Of a DNA stretch of 64,000 bases, positions 17,807-27,595 are shown piece after piece. Numbering within the stretch: position 1 is the first letter of the stretch; every line of letters starts with the position of its first letter. The DNA lies in contig NZ_RQEY01000019.1 in NCBI RefSeq assembly GCF_004770105.1, positions 496,001 through 560,000 of the forward strand, written 5' to 3'. The notes beneath the pieces were generated by a model. That model worked only from the letters and a program-made list of their open reading frames with translations, was not told where the DNA came from and ran no database searches. Source of the DNA: Leptospira andrefontaineae. GTDB taxonomy: Bacteria > Spirochaetota > Leptospiria > Leptospirales > Leptospiraceae. A program made the translations under genes and the position numbers.

Positions 17807-20800
17807 ATGGGGTTAAATCCGATTTCTTGGGACCTAGTCCTTTTTAATTATTATTCATTTGGAAGTTTATTGGTCACTTTGACCACCATATTCCTCGGGA
17901 TTTTCTTTCTTACCCTAAAGAATAGGACCATAGCTACCACTCAGCTTGGGATTGGTTTTATGCTATTAGGGATATTCGAGACAGGATACTTCTTAGCAGC
18001 ATTTTTATATCATCCTATTGCGGCATACCATCGTTGGATGACCGGTGGATTCATTCTTTTTGCTCTAGCCCATTTCACCCAATTTTTACTTAGGTTTCCA
18101 GGGAATAGTAACCAACGTATAGCAAGATGGGTCTTGATTGTTGAGCACTCGGTTGCAGCGATCACTGTAAGCTTATTTATATACTTCACTTATATCTCGG
18201 AAAAGATCTATCACTTCACTGCACATCATTGGGATTTTAATGCGTTCGATGCCAGTCGTTATCTGGCATTAGTGATCGGGATATTCTCTATTGTAGGTTT
18301 TATTATCGTTCCTGCATGGAGAGTTGTGATCACAAAGGACAAGAGAAGGATCGCTCTTCTCATGTTCAATATTGGATTTTTGATCGCAGCGATCTATCCG
18401 AACATTTCGAACATTCTCAGCCGAGACGGAGTGATGGAACGTTCTACATACATGACTTCGAACGTGATCCTATTCTTGACTGCGTTTTCATTCTTAGTAA
18501 TTGCATTTATCAATAATAGTGCGGAACGAACTACCTTTATGGTTAAGATCGTGGGGATCACACTCTTTACTATCTGCTTGATCATGCAGGCATTAGTTTA
18601 TATCTCCAGCCAGGAAAAAGACGCAGAATATGATAGTTTGCGTATGGTGAATATCGAAAGAGCTCTGGAGAATGGTGTAAAATCCGGCGATATAGAGTAC
18701 GCTTTCCATTGGGATGATTCCAAGGAAAGTTTGAATTCTTCCGAATATGATCCGAACAAGGAGTTAGACCTCAAGCAGATCGAGGCAGACTTACAAAACG
18801 TAACTATTTATGAAGAGATCCGTAATCTAAAGGAAGAAGGATTTAGAAAATCCTTAATCTCACTTTTGGATCGAACTCACACTTACTTCGGTGGTTATAA
18901 ACGTTTTATCCAAAAATTATTGGAAGAAAAGAAAGACCTTTCCGATGCAGAACTCAAAAAACTGATCTTTGAAAGTGCAGAGCAATGGAACAAACGTGCT
19001 TTCGTTTCTACGAACCGACTCGAAGCGATTGTCGGAGGATCTTTCTGTAAAAAAGGAAGGGACTTCGTAAAAGCTTTAGGAGATTCAGAGTCTGGCTTTA
19101 AAGAAGAAATTTTCTCCCATTGGTCCGAAGACTGTCTTTGGGACGGAAAGGACTTAGACCAAGCAGAGATCCGTTCCGAAGTTTTAACATACTTCAGATA
19201 TTTTAAACCAAGCGAGACACGTCACTACAGAAGAAGTAAGGATGGAACAGGGCATTATGTTGCCTTCATGAAATTCCAACCTGAGAAACAACAAATGAGT
19301 GAAGTTGGATTCTCCTACAGATTGTATAGAGAATTCATGCACCCAACTGCGGTGAAACAAACTGGGATCTTGTTAGCAGTGATCTTTATCGTTCTCGCGT
19401 TGTTTCCTCTTTTCTTCAAGAACAGTTTAGTAGATCCTTTGAATAGCCTTCTTTCCGGAGTGGAAAAGGTAAACAAAGGAGATCTGGACGTAGTGGTTCC
19501 AGTTAAGGTCAGAGATGAGATTGGATTCTTAGCGGACTCGTTCAACGCAATGGTGTCTTCTATCAAACAAGCCAGAAGAGAACTGCAAGATTATGCGGAA
19601 AACCTGGAAGAAAAAGTTCGCGAAAGAACTAGAGAAGTTCAGGAGAAGATGGAGGAAGTCCAACGCCTTAAAGTACAGCAGGACGGTGACTACTTCCTAA
19701 CATCATTATTAGCGAAGCCACTTTTCTATAATGCGAACAAATCAAAATTGGTTTCTACTGATTTTATCATTCGCCAAAAGAAACAATTCGAATTCAGAGG
19801 AAAACATTCCGATCTGGGCGGGGATATCTGTGTTACAGGAAATCTTAGATTAGGACGTCCTGATTCCTTCAAACGTTATACAGTTTCCATGAATGGAGAC
19901 GCAATGGGTAAATCCATGCAGGGTGCCGGGGGAGCATTGGTGATGGGAGTTGTTATGAACTCCATTCTTGCTCGTTCGGCTGCAAACAATAGGATCCTTG
20001 ATGCAACTCCCGAACAATGGCTGACTGAAATTTATAATGAGATCCATGCAGTATTTAAATCATTTAACGGTTCGATGGTGATCTCAGCTTGTCTTTATTT
20101 GGTAGAAGATGAAACCGGAGTATGTTGGTACTTCAATGCGGAACACCCTTACTCGGTTCTGTATAGAGACGGAAAGGCAAGTTTTATCGAAGACGGACTG
20201 ACTCTCAGAAAATTGGGCTTGGATTCGGAATTTGAATTTAAGGTCAGAAGTTTCCAACTCAAAAAAGGTGATATTATAATCCTTGGCTCGGACGGTCGGG
20301 ACGATGTGGATCTAACTCCTGAAGAGACGATCCGAACAATTAACGAAGACGAGATGTTGTTTCTACGACATGTAGAAACTGCAAAAGCAAATCTGGAAGA
20401 TATAGAAACCGAGATCCGTAAAACCGGAGAACTTACAGATGACCTTTCACTTCTTAAGATAGAGTTCCAAGGAGAACCGAAGAGCGATGAGATCGAAGAA
20501 ATTTTCGAATCCTCCGATCATATTGATAAAGCATTAAATACGGATTCTGTTTATGAAGACGCTAAGAAGATGTACAAAACAGGGCGTTTGGACGAAGCAT
20601 TAGAACTTCTGAAAACGGGTTATATGCACGATAGCGCTAACCAAAGGTTGAACAAACTTTTGGGGCTTCTCAGCTTTAAAGGTAAAGATTATAATACTGC
20701 TGTAGAAGTTTTGAACAATTATCTCGGAACTGATCCAGATCTTCACGAGTATTGGTTCTATCTTTCCATCGCAAACAAGAAGATGGGCAAGTATGACCAA

Positions 20801-20992
20801 GCCTTGGCTGCGAGTTTGAAACTTTTGGAAATCGATCCAAACAATATATCCAATACGATCAATCTATCCGACATATATCGTTTGATGGAAATGTATGATA
20901 GAGCGGAAGAATATGCTCGTAAAGTATTACAAAAAGAACCGGGGAACGAAAACGCTCATAAACTGATCCGTTTAATAGAGAGAGATCGTTGA
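17807..20992 (+). CDS. Membrane-anchored SpoIIE/PP2C phosphatase with HAMP and TPR domains (copy 1)
   Basis: 1061 aa. The domains in order are: about eight membrane helices in residues 17-268 (7TM-receptor-like block); an extracytoplasmic sensor at about 270-515; a helix at 518-537; HAMP at about 540-592; coiled coil to about 625; a PP2C/SpoIIE phosphatase at about 660-887; and TPRs at about 915-1050. Metal-binding acids are visible at D669/D673 (SDLGGD), D698 (NGDAMGKSMQGAGG), D829/D832 and D878/D879. The family dephosphorylates serine on partner-switching anti-sigma antagonists. A His-rich loop (HFTAHHWDFN, 137-146) is shared with copy 2. ATG has AGGAG upstream. The stop overlaps the next gene (TTGA). 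Confidence 0.87.
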   Translation: MGLNPISWDLVLFNYYSFGSLLVTLTTIFLGIFFLTLKNRTIATTQLGIGFMLLGIFETGYFLAAFLYHPIAAYHRWMTGGFILFALAHFTQFLLRFPGNSNQRIARWVLIVEHSVAAITVSLFIYFTYISEKIYHFTAHHWDFNAFDASRYLALVIGIFSIVGFIIVPAWRVVITKDKRRIALLMFNIGFLIAAIYPNISNILSRDGVMERSTYMTSNVILFLTAFSFLVIAFINNSAERTTFMVKIVGITLFTICLIMQALVYISSQEKDAEYDSLRMVNIERALENGVKSGDIEYAFHWDDSKESLNSSEYDPNKELDLKQIEADLQNVTIYEEIRNLKEEGFRKSLISLLDRTHTYFGGYKRFIQKLLEEKKDLSDAELKKLIFESAEQWNKRAFVSTNRLEAIVGGSFCKKGRDFVKALGDSESGFKEEIFSHWSEDCLWDGKDLDQAEIRSEVLTYFRYFKPSETRHYRRSKDGTGHYVAFMKFQPEKQQMSEVGFSYRLYREFMHPTAVKQTGILLAVIFIVLALFPLFFKNSLVDPLNSLLSGVEKVNKGDLDVVVPVKVRDEIGFLADSFNAMVSSIKQARRELQDYAENLEEKVRERTREVQEKMEEVQRLKVQQDGDYFLTSLLAKPLFYNANKSKLVSTDFIIRQKKQFEFRGKHSDLGGDICVTGNLRLGRPDSFKRYTVSMNGDAMGKSMQGAGGALVMGVVMNSILARSAANNRILDATPEQWLTEIYNEIHAVFKSFNGSMVISACLYLVEDETGVCWYFNAEHPYSVLYRDGKASFIEDGLTLRKLGLDSEFEFKVRSFQLKKGDIIILGSDGRDDVDLTPEETIRTINEDEMLFLRHVETAKANLEDIETEIRKTGELTDDLSLLKIEFQGEPKSDEIEEIFESSDHIDKALNTDSVYEDAKKMYKTGRLDEALELLKTGYMHDSANQRLNKLLGLLSFKGKDYNTAVEVLNNYLGTDPDLHEYWFYLSIANKKMGKYDQALAASLKLLEIDPNNISNTINLSDIYRLMEMYDRAEEYARKVLQKEPGNENAHKLIRLIERDR

Positions 20993-21915
20993 TCAACTTT
21001 TTTCTCTCTAAGTTCTCTTTATGGATGCGGATCGGAATTCTTTCCGCATTCTTTTTTTCTGTTTTTCCTATTCTTTCTCAAAATAAGAAGTCTTCAAAAA
21101 CAAATGAGTCAAACTTCTCCTTTAGATTGAAAGGAGGAGATATTCGATTAGCAGTTCGAAATGAAACTGAGCTGAAAGAATGGGACAGATACGCTTTTGA
21201 TAAGACAAAAAAGATCTTAGATGCGTACGAGTCTTATTTGGGGATTCCATTTCATCAGGCTTCTTCTCCCATATTCAAAACTCTTCCTTCTTCTGAAAAA
21301 GATAAGATAAGATTGGTTTTAAAAGACACAGTCTTTCTGAACGGAACCAGAGTGGGGGGATATAATAATGTATCCGGAGAATTGGGAAAAGAACTAGGTA
21401 TATTTATGGAACTTGGGCTGGTGCCTCCCGGTTATCCTGCCTTACTTTTACATGAATTGGGTCATTATTATTTTACTGAACCGTCTTGGTTAAGCGAAGG
21501 GATTGTTTCTTATCTACCTTATCTTTTGTCCAAAAGAGGTTATTTGAAACTGGACGCTGATGAGCTCCAATCAGTAACGGAAGAATGGAGCCTGGCAGAA
21601 GCGATCCCTAAAAACGATCCTCCTCTCTCGAAAGATTTTCATCTATCCAATCCGGCTTTGGGACCTTGGTTTTACTCCAAGTCAGTCCGCACTCAGTTTA
21701 TTATTCATAAAGAACTAGGTTACGAAGGTTATAAAGCGTTTCTGAAGCAGGTTGCTTCTTCCGAAATGCTGAACACAGAACTAGTTTTCAAGATTTTGAA
21801 TAAGGTTCAAAGAAAAGATTGGAATAAGATCCTACAAGGTTGGGTGGAAGCTGGGCCTTACAGTGTTTATCCGCCTAACTCTTTTATGAAAATCCAAGAC
21901 ATAGAAAAACTTTAA
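20989..21915 (+). CDS. Exported HExxH metallopeptidase-like protein
   Basis: 308 aa with an N-terminal signal or anchor (hydrophobic 11-30). HELGH at 155-159 followed by WLSEG (E170) is the zinc-ligand pattern of MA-clan gluzincins, so a periplasmic or surface metalloprotease is likely; no known subfamily is recognised. It starts at TTG overlapping the TGA of the phosphatase, so the two are translationally coupled. The same kind of phosphatase follows it, which puts the peptidase inside a two-phosphatase signalling locus. It may process the sensor domain of a neighbour, but that is a guess. Confidence 0.7.
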   Translation: MINFFLSKFSLWMRIGILSAFFFSVFPILSQNKKSSKTNESNFSFRLKGGDIRLAVRNETELKEWDRYAFDKTKKILDAYESYLGIPFHQASSPIFKTLPSSEKDKIRLVLKDTVFLNGTRVGGYNNVSGELGKELGIFMELGLVPPGYPALLLHELGHYYFTEPSWLSEGIVSYLPYLLSKRGYLKLDADELQSVTEEWSLAEAIPKNDPPLSKDFHLSNPALGPWFYSKSVRTQFIIHKELGYEGYKAFLKQVASSEMLNTELVFKILNKVQRKDWNKILQGWVEAGPYSVYPPNSFMKIQDIEKL

Positions 21916-22018
21916 GCTTGATTTTTATATTGCATTCGTTATACAAAATAGTGAATTCTAAACGAATTTCTTTTTTGATTTGATCTGATCGGTTCCGGCT
22001 TTAATATAATCCATTTAT

Positions 22019-22047
22019 AAGAGATTATTCCCTTGGAATAATCTCTT
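22019..22047. promoter_or_regulatory. Perfect 13-bp inverted repeat upstream of the second phosphatase
   Basis: AAGAGATTATTCC, a CTT loop, and GGAATAATCTCTT form a perfect palindrome 50 bp before the chosen ATG at 22097. No T-run follows, so it is probably not a terminator. TTATAAGAG at its left edge recurs at 22069-22077. An operator or an mRNA hairpin that controls the second phosphatase is plausible. An alternative TTG start at 22046 would lie inside the stem. Confidence 0.45.
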
Positions 22048-22096
22048 GGAACCCGGCCAAAAGCTGGATTATAAGAGCTTGGTTCCTCTTGCTTGC

Positions 22097-25000
22097 ATGG
22101 AAATTTCTTCAATCTTACAAAACGATGTTCTGCTGAACTATTATTCTTTCGGAAGTTTGCTATCTATTTTAGCTTTCTTATGTACTTCCTTATTCTTCCT
22201 CTTCTTGAAAGAAAAATCCTCTAGCACAATGCATCTCGCATTGGGGGCTTTATTTTTCTCCTTCTTCTGTTCCGGATATTTTTTCGCAGCATTCCTGTAT
22301 AACCCTATCGCTGCTTACCATAGATGGTTGACCGTCGGATTTATTTTACCAGCGCTCATTCACTTGGGTCAATTTTTAGCACGTTATCCGGGACATGCGA
22401 ATCCCAAAATGAACCGAAACCTAACTATCGGAATGTATACGGTTGCTGCGATCGGCATCTCCTATTTTTACTACGTCACTCTTAGTTCTCCTCGAAAATA
22501 TCACTTCACTGCACATCACTGGGATTTTAACGCGGAGAAAGCTTCTTCTATCATTGCAGTATTGATTATATTATTCGTTCTGATTGCTTTCTTGATCCTG
22601 CCGATTTATAGGATGACCAAAACCAAGGGAAGAGTGCGATTTGCGATCGGCGGTTTTATGGCAGCTCTACTTGCAGGTGGTGTGGTTCCTGCTCTTACGA
22701 ACATTCTCAGCCGAGATGGATGGATTGAACGTTCTACTTATTTGACCTCTATCGTTCTTTTGATGACCTTGGGGATCTTTTTGATCCTAGTAATCTTCTT
22801 AAACTTTAGCGAAGAAAAAACCACCTTTATGGTCAAGATTGTAGGGATCACTTTTGTGACATTGATGTTGATCATGCAAGCTTTGGTTTTCATCTCAAAT
22901 CAGGACAAAGAGGCTGAATACGACACTAAAAGTATCGTGAACATGTCTAGAGCTCTCGAAGGTGGAAAGCAGATCCCTGAGATGTTGTATATTGTTCAGT
23001 GGGAAGGTGGGTCCAAGAATGTGGATTATTCTCGCTATGATAATCAATACGACTTGAGACTTCCACAATTAGAGATCGACTTTAAAAATACGATCATCTT
23101 CGAACATATGAAACTTTTGACGGAAGAAGGTTTTAGAAACTCCGTTAAAAAGACACTGAAAGATACTCATGAATATTTCAGCGGATATAGAGCTTCTATT
23201 CTGAAGTTTTTAGATGATAATCCGAATCTGGAAGGAAAAGAACTAAAAACAAAATTATTCGATCATCTGATTAGTTTAAATACCGCTGTTTTTGTAACTT
23301 CTAACAAACTAGATTATATTTTTCCGAAAGAATTCTGTGTAGATGGTAGAAATCATCTAAAAGGGGTTGTGAACAAAGGAGTTATTCCTTTCAAAGAACA
23401 TCTTCTTCAAAAATGGAAAGAGAAGGATGGGACTTGCACCTTTGATGAAAAGGATCTGTTGATAGGGCATTTAAAAGCGGAAGTACTTTTATATTTCCGT
23501 CCATTCCAACCTGCATTGTATCGCCATTACAGAAAAAGTTTGGATGAGCACCAACATTTCGTAACTTATATTCATTATGATGTGAAGAAGGATGTTGTAA
23601 GCGAAGTAGGTTATTCTTACCGCAAGTATAGAGAATTCATGCACCCAACTGCTGCAAAACAAACTTTGATCTTGGGTTTGGTTTTGGTAGTGGTATTCTT
23701 CGTATTCCCTCTTTTCTTCCGACAAAGTTTAGTAACTCCGTTAAACAGGCTATTGTCCGGGGTTGAAAAAGTAAACTTAGGCGCCTTAGATGTTGAAGTA
23801 AAAGTAGACTTAAAAGATGAGATCGGATTTTTATCTGACTCATTTAATAGTATGGTGACTTCTATCCGAAAAGCTAGAGGAGAACTCCAAGATTACGCAG
23901 AACATCTGGCAACTAAGGTAAGAGAAAGAACCAGAGAACTTTCAGAAAAGATAGAAGAACTCCAACGCCTGAAGGTGCAACAAGACGGGGACTACTTCCT
24001 GACTTCTTTATTAGCAAAACCGCTTTTTTATAATGCGAATAAATCTCCTAAGGTCAGCACAGATTTTATTCTTCGCCAAAAGAAACAATTCGAGTTCAAA
24101 GGCAAACGTGCAGACTTAGGTGGGGACCTTTGTGTAACTGGAAATCTTCGTCTCGGAAAAGAGAACGACTATAAACGTTATACCTTCGCGATGAACGGAG
24201 ACGCGATGGGCAAATCCATGCAAGGTGCAGGAGGCTCTCTCGTAATGGGGGTTGTCATCAACTCCATTCTTGCCAGATCCGCTGCAAACGATAGAGTATT
24301 GGACACAACTCCTTCCGAATTTTTAACAGAAATTTATAAAGAGATGCAGTCCGTTTTCAAATCATTCAACGGATCAATGGTGATCTCCGGAACATTCATC
24401 ATCGTCGAAGATGAGACAGGTAAATTCTGGTATTTCAACGCAGAGCACCCATTCTCAGTAATGTACAGAGATGGAAGAGCAGGCTTCTTAGAAACAGGAC
24501 TTACTCTTAGAAAGATCGGATTGGATTCAGAATATGAGTTCAAAGTCCATTCCGGAAGATTAGAACCTGGTGATGTATTGATCGTAGGTTCGGACGGTAA
24601 AGATGATTTGGATCTTACTCCTGAGAAAGAAGTTCGCACAATCAATGAAGATGAGATGCTTTTCTTACAAATGGTGGAGAAGGGCCAAGGTGACCTGGAA
24701 AAAATAGAAGAAGAAGTCCTCAAAGTCGGAGAATTGACTGACGACCTTTCCCTTCTTAGAGTGGAGTATTCTCCTGTTGCTTCTCCGGAAACAAACGGAA
24801 AAGAAGACGAGATCACTGATCCTTTCGATTGGAAGTTCATATATAAAAAAGCAAAAGAAGATTATATGGGTGGCCGTTTAAGTGAAGCTCTTGGCGCACT
24901 CGAAGGTCTATACAAATCGGATCCTCAAAATACAAAGGTGACTAAACTACTTGGGCTTCTCAGCTTTAAAGGTAAAAATTACGGAAAAGCAGTAGAAGTT

Positions 25001-25294
25001 CTGAATAAGTATTTGGGATCGGATCCAGACTTAGTAGAATACTGGTATTATCTTTCTTTGGCTAATCGTAGGATCGGAAGAATGGACGAGGCCATTTTGG
25101 CTGCAAAAAGAATGGAGGAACTCCAACCGGATAATTCCATGAATCTGATCAATCTTTCCGACTTATACCGTCAAACGGAACAATTTGAGTTAGCATTGGA
25201 ATACGCTCATTTAGCTCTGGAGAAGGACCCAGAGGATGAGAACGCACAGAAATTAGTAAGATTGATCGAAAGAGATAGAAAAGCTTCTTTATAG
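22097..25294 (+). CDS. Membrane-anchored SpoIIE/PP2C phosphatase with HAMP and TPR domains (copy 2)
   Basis: Paralogue of the 17807 gene with the same layout: multi-helix block, extracytoplasmic sensor, HAMP, coiled coil, PP2C/SpoIIE domain (ADLGGD, NGDAMGKSMQGAGG, GSDGKDD, DDLSLL) and C-terminal TPRs. I start at the ATG at 22097, because from there to NYYSFGS the two proteins have the same length (20 residues). The longer frame from a TTG at 22046 lacks support. The sensor domains diverge most, while the His-rich loop and the phosphatase and TPR regions are very alike; some DNA stretches of about 25 bp are identical. This suggests duplication followed by change of input. Confidence 0.86.
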   Translation: MEISSILQNDVLLNYYSFGSLLSILAFLCTSLFFLFLKEKSSSTMHLALGALFFSFFCSGYFFAAFLYNPIAAYHRWLTVGFILPALIHLGQFLARYPGHANPKMNRNLTIGMYTVAAIGISYFYYVTLSSPRKYHFTAHHWDFNAEKASSIIAVLIILFVLIAFLILPIYRMTKTKGRVRFAIGGFMAALLAGGVVPALTNILSRDGWIERSTYLTSIVLLMTLGIFLILVIFLNFSEEKTTFMVKIVGITFVTLMLIMQALVFISNQDKEAEYDTKSIVNMSRALEGGKQIPEMLYIVQWEGGSKNVDYSRYDNQYDLRLPQLEIDFKNTIIFEHMKLLTEEGFRNSVKKTLKDTHEYFSGYRASILKFLDDNPNLEGKELKTKLFDHLISLNTAVFVTSNKLDYIFPKEFCVDGRNHLKGVVNKGVIPFKEHLLQKWKEKDGTCTFDEKDLLIGHLKAEVLLYFRPFQPALYRHYRKSLDEHQHFVTYIHYDVKKDVVSEVGYSYRKYREFMHPTAAKQTLILGLVLVVVFFVFPLFFRQSLVTPLNRLLSGVEKVNLGALDVEVKVDLKDEIGFLSDSFNSMVTSIRKARGELQDYAEHLATKVRERTRELSEKIEELQRLKVQQDGDYFLTSLLAKPLFYNANKSPKVSTDFILRQKKQFEFKGKRADLGGDLCVTGNLRLGKENDYKRYTFAMNGDAMGKSMQGAGGSLVMGVVINSILARSAANDRVLDTTPSEFLTEIYKEMQSVFKSFNGSMVISGTFIIVEDETGKFWYFNAEHPFSVMYRDGRAGFLETGLTLRKIGLDSEYEFKVHSGRLEPGDVLIVGSDGKDDLDLTPEKEVRTINEDEMLFLQMVEKGQGDLEKIEEEVLKVGELTDDLSLLRVEYSPVASPETNGKEDEITDPFDWKFIYKKAKEDYMGGRLSEALGALEGLYKSDPQNTKVTKLLGLLSFKGKNYGKAVEVLNKYLGSDPDLVEYWYYLSLANRRIGRMDEAILAAKRMEELQPDNSMNLINLSDLYRQTEQFELALEYAHLALEKDPEDENAQKLVRLIERDRKASL

Positions 25295-25298
25295 AAGT

Positions 25299-25829
25299 TT
25301 AATATTTTCCGTTCTCAAAATCCTTATATAGCATAGAGGTTTGAATACCTTTATTGCCTTGGTATTTGCCTGATTTATATTCTGTGATCTCACCTTCGAC
25401 TGTATGGTAGAAGATTTGGCAAATTTCTACATTTGGATAAATGATTAGGGGTTGGATGACTGAAATTTCAAGAGTCCAGAATCCTTTGAATCCTACATCT
25501 CCGAACCCTGCAGTCACATGCACATACATTCCTAATCTACCAATAGAAGAACGGCCTTCTAACATGGGGACCAGGTTATGAGTCTCGGTGTATTCTAAGG
25601 TTCTACCTAAATAAAGAACTCCAGGCTGTAAAAGTAATCCTGAGTCAGGGATGATGAGATTTTCGGAAGGATTGGATTTTTTCATATCCAATGGAGTTTC
25701 CGTATAACGAACTAATTCGTTATGAAGCCTTAGATTATAAGAGTTCGGATTTAATCTATTATCGGAGTAAGGATCAATGATGATGTCCTTCTCTAATCTT
25801 TTTTTAATTTCCTTACCCGTTAGAATCAT
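25299..25829 (-). CDS. dcd: dCTP deaminase
   Basis: Converts dCTP to dUTP (or, in the bifunctional type, to dUMP) for thymidylate synthesis. The 176-aa protein has the family core RLNPNSYNLRL, then EGRSSIGRLGMYVHVTAG and GDVGFKGFWTLEI, which hold the nucleotide-binding Ser/Arg residues and the catalytic Glu. It then has a C-terminal YQGNKGIQ that closes over the active site. It is convergent with the second phosphatase, with a 4-bp gap. Nothing in it is unusual. Confidence 0.94.
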   Translation of the reverse strand: MILTGKEIKKRLEKDIIIDPYSDNRLNPNSYNLRLHNELVRYTETPLDMKKSNPSENLIIPDSGLLLQPGVLYLGRTLEYTETHNLVPMLEGRSSIGRLGMYVHVTAGFGDVGFKGFWTLEISVIQPLIIYPNVEICQIFYHTVEGEITEYKSGKYQGNKGIQTSMLYKDFENGKY

Positions 25830-25899
25830 TAGTATTCCAGCTTCCTTGTTTTGCCTATTTTCAGGTCGGCCTTGTGTCTCGCCTCCCTTTTTCGGAGTT

Positions 25900-26673
25900 C
25901 TATTTTCCTTTAAATTCCGGTTTTCTTTTTTCTCGGAAAGCCTTTAAGGCTTCTATCCTATCTTCCGTTTTTAAGGTTTTATTATAATGTTTCCTTTCTA
26001 TCTTTAAGGCTGTTTGTATATCTTTACCTTCTCCTTCTCTGATCGCTTCTTTAGCGAGTCTTAAAGAGATAGGGGCCTTTTCGGAAAGTAAGGAGGCTAA
26101 TTTTTTTCCAGCCATAAATGCTGAGTCATGCCATACCGAATTCGCAAGTTGGATATCCAATGCGGTTTGCGCATCTATCACAGAAGCAGTTAAAATAAGT
26201 TCTAATGCTTTTGTTTTTCCCACTCTACGTGGAAGTCTTTGGGTTCCACCTGCACCCGGAATAATACCAAGTCCTGTTTCAGTAAGGCCTACTTTTGCTT
26301 CTGCACTCATCAGAATAAAATCGCAACAGAGGGCCATTTCTAATCCGCCACCGTAAGCATCTCCATCCAAGGCAGCTATTGTTGGAAAAGGAAGATTTTC
26401 TAAAGCAAGGAAACATTTCCCAACTTGGTCCAGAAATTTATGAACTTCTCTCTCGGACATATCCGCTCTTTCTTTCAGATCTGCTCCAGCACAGAATACG
26501 GCCCCTTCTCCCCTGAGTACTAGGGCACGAATTTTCGGATCTTTGCCTGCCCTATCTATATGGGACATAAGCTGATTGAGCAATTCTTTAGAAATTGCGT
26601 TTCGTTTTTCGGGTCGATTTAAACTGATTATGCACGTATAATCTTCGATAGAATAAAGAACAGTCTCGCTCAT
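25900..26673 (-). CDS. Enoyl-CoA hydratase/isomerase family protein
   Basis: 257-aa crotonase-fold enzyme. The oxyanion-hole segments are FCAGADLKERADM and DGDAYGGGLEMALCCDF, and the catalytic Glu region is LTETGLGIIPGAGGTQRLPR, so both Glu residues of a hydratase are kept. The CAGADLKER form is common in methylglutaconyl-CoA hydratases, so it may act in leucine breakdown as well as in beta-oxidation. No other fatty-acid or leucine gene is nearby to decide. Leptospira live on long-chain fatty acids, so several crotonase paralogues are expected. Confidence 0.85.
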   Translation of the reverse strand: MSETVLYSIEDYTCIISLNRPEKRNAISKELLNQLMSHIDRAGKDPKIRALVLRGEGAVFCAGADLKERADMSEREVHKFLDQVGKCFLALENLPFPTIAALDGDAYGGGLEMALCCDFILMSAEAKVGLTETGLGIIPGAGGTQRLPRRVGKTKALELILTASVIDAQTALDIQLANSVWHDSAFMAGKKLASLLSEKAPISLRLAKEAIREGEGKDIQTALKIERKHYNKTLKTEDRIEALKAFREKRKPEFKGK

Positions 26674-26797
26674 GTTTGCCTTCTAAAAAATCTTTCCTGG
26701 ATGGGATGATTCTTTCCGATAATTGGGTAGATTCTGCGGTTTTTTAAAAACGGCAAGCAAAAGCGTTACGTATTAACGGTTCTAGGTTAAAGAAAAA

Positions 26798-27526
26798 ATG
26801 CGATTTCAGACTCAGATCTTAGCTATTATTTTATCTCTATCTATCTTTGGATTTAGTTGCTCTTCGAGCAAAGATTCGGACCTTGCCGCTCAGTTAGGTT
26901 TGGGAAATCCGGTAATCACGGAAATTGATCCTCCTAGTGGATCTCCTCCGATAGGATCCAATGCAGGGACAACGGTCACAATAAAGGGTCGTTTATTCTC
27001 TGCTGATACTAGCTTAACAACGGTTAAATTTAATGGGGTATCTGCAAGTGTTCTGAGTGCTACTAGTACAGAGATCGTTACAGTAGTTCCTGCAGGAGCT
27101 TCTACCGGAACATTGTTTGTGACTAAAGACGGACCGGTTATTTGTGATGAGAATAATGGGAGCACAGCGACTAACTGTTATGGCAGTAAATTTTACATAG
27201 ATTGTTATAAGTCCTTTGATAGTCTATATGGCGAAGAGTTGGGAGTATCTTATCCTGATTCCAAAACTTTTGCGATTACTGGCCAAACTGGAACTAAAGC
27301 CCTTAGAATCGACCTGAACCCAGAGGGGCCTACCAATGTTAAGATTGCTTGTGATACTTATCTGATCTATTCTAAGTTCTCTAAGACCTGCGGCCGCACG
27401 GATGTAGGAACTTTTAGCGATACTAACACCTGGGTCTTTGAGCCTACTTTGACCTTCTCCAGTTATTACACAGTCCAGATGTTTGTTACTGCCGGAAAAG
27501 GTGATTGTACGGTATCTTTTCCTTAA
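26798..27526 (+). CDS. IPT/TIG-domain lipoprotein
   Basis: 242-aa predicted lipoprotein with lipobox FGFSC at about residue 21 followed by SSSKDSD. Residues 37-110 form one IPT/TIG immunoglobulin-like domain (ITEIDPPSGSPP, TTVTIKGRLFSADTSLTTVKFNG, STEIVTVVPAGASTGTLFV). The C-terminal half is beta-rich with five Cys and is unrecognised. It is probably exposed at the outer membrane. It is a single gene with no operon partner. The ATG follows an A-rich leader with no strong Shine-Dalgarno sequence. Confidence 0.75.
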   Translation: MRFQTQILAIILSLSIFGFSCSSSKDSDLAAQLGLGNPVITEIDPPSGSPPIGSNAGTTVTIKGRLFSADTSLTTVKFNGVSASVLSATSTEIVTVVPAGASTGTLFVTKDGPVICDENNGSTATNCYGSKFYIDCYKSFDSLYGEELGVSYPDSKTFAITGQTGTKALRIDLNPEGPTNVKIACDTYLIYSKFSKTCGRTDVGTFSDTNTWVFEPTLTFSSYYTVQMFVTAGKGDCTVSFP

Positions 27527-27595
27527 TCTTTAGGGTAAAAAAATACTTGGTTTATTATTCGATTTGGATTAGGATCGGAATGGAGGGATTACTGA

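Noticed and set aside
24334..24840. 168-codon antisense frame within the second phosphatase
   Set aside because: It lies wholly inside the conserved phosphatase domain, is Ser-rich from reverse reading of Glu/Arg codons, and shows no domain.
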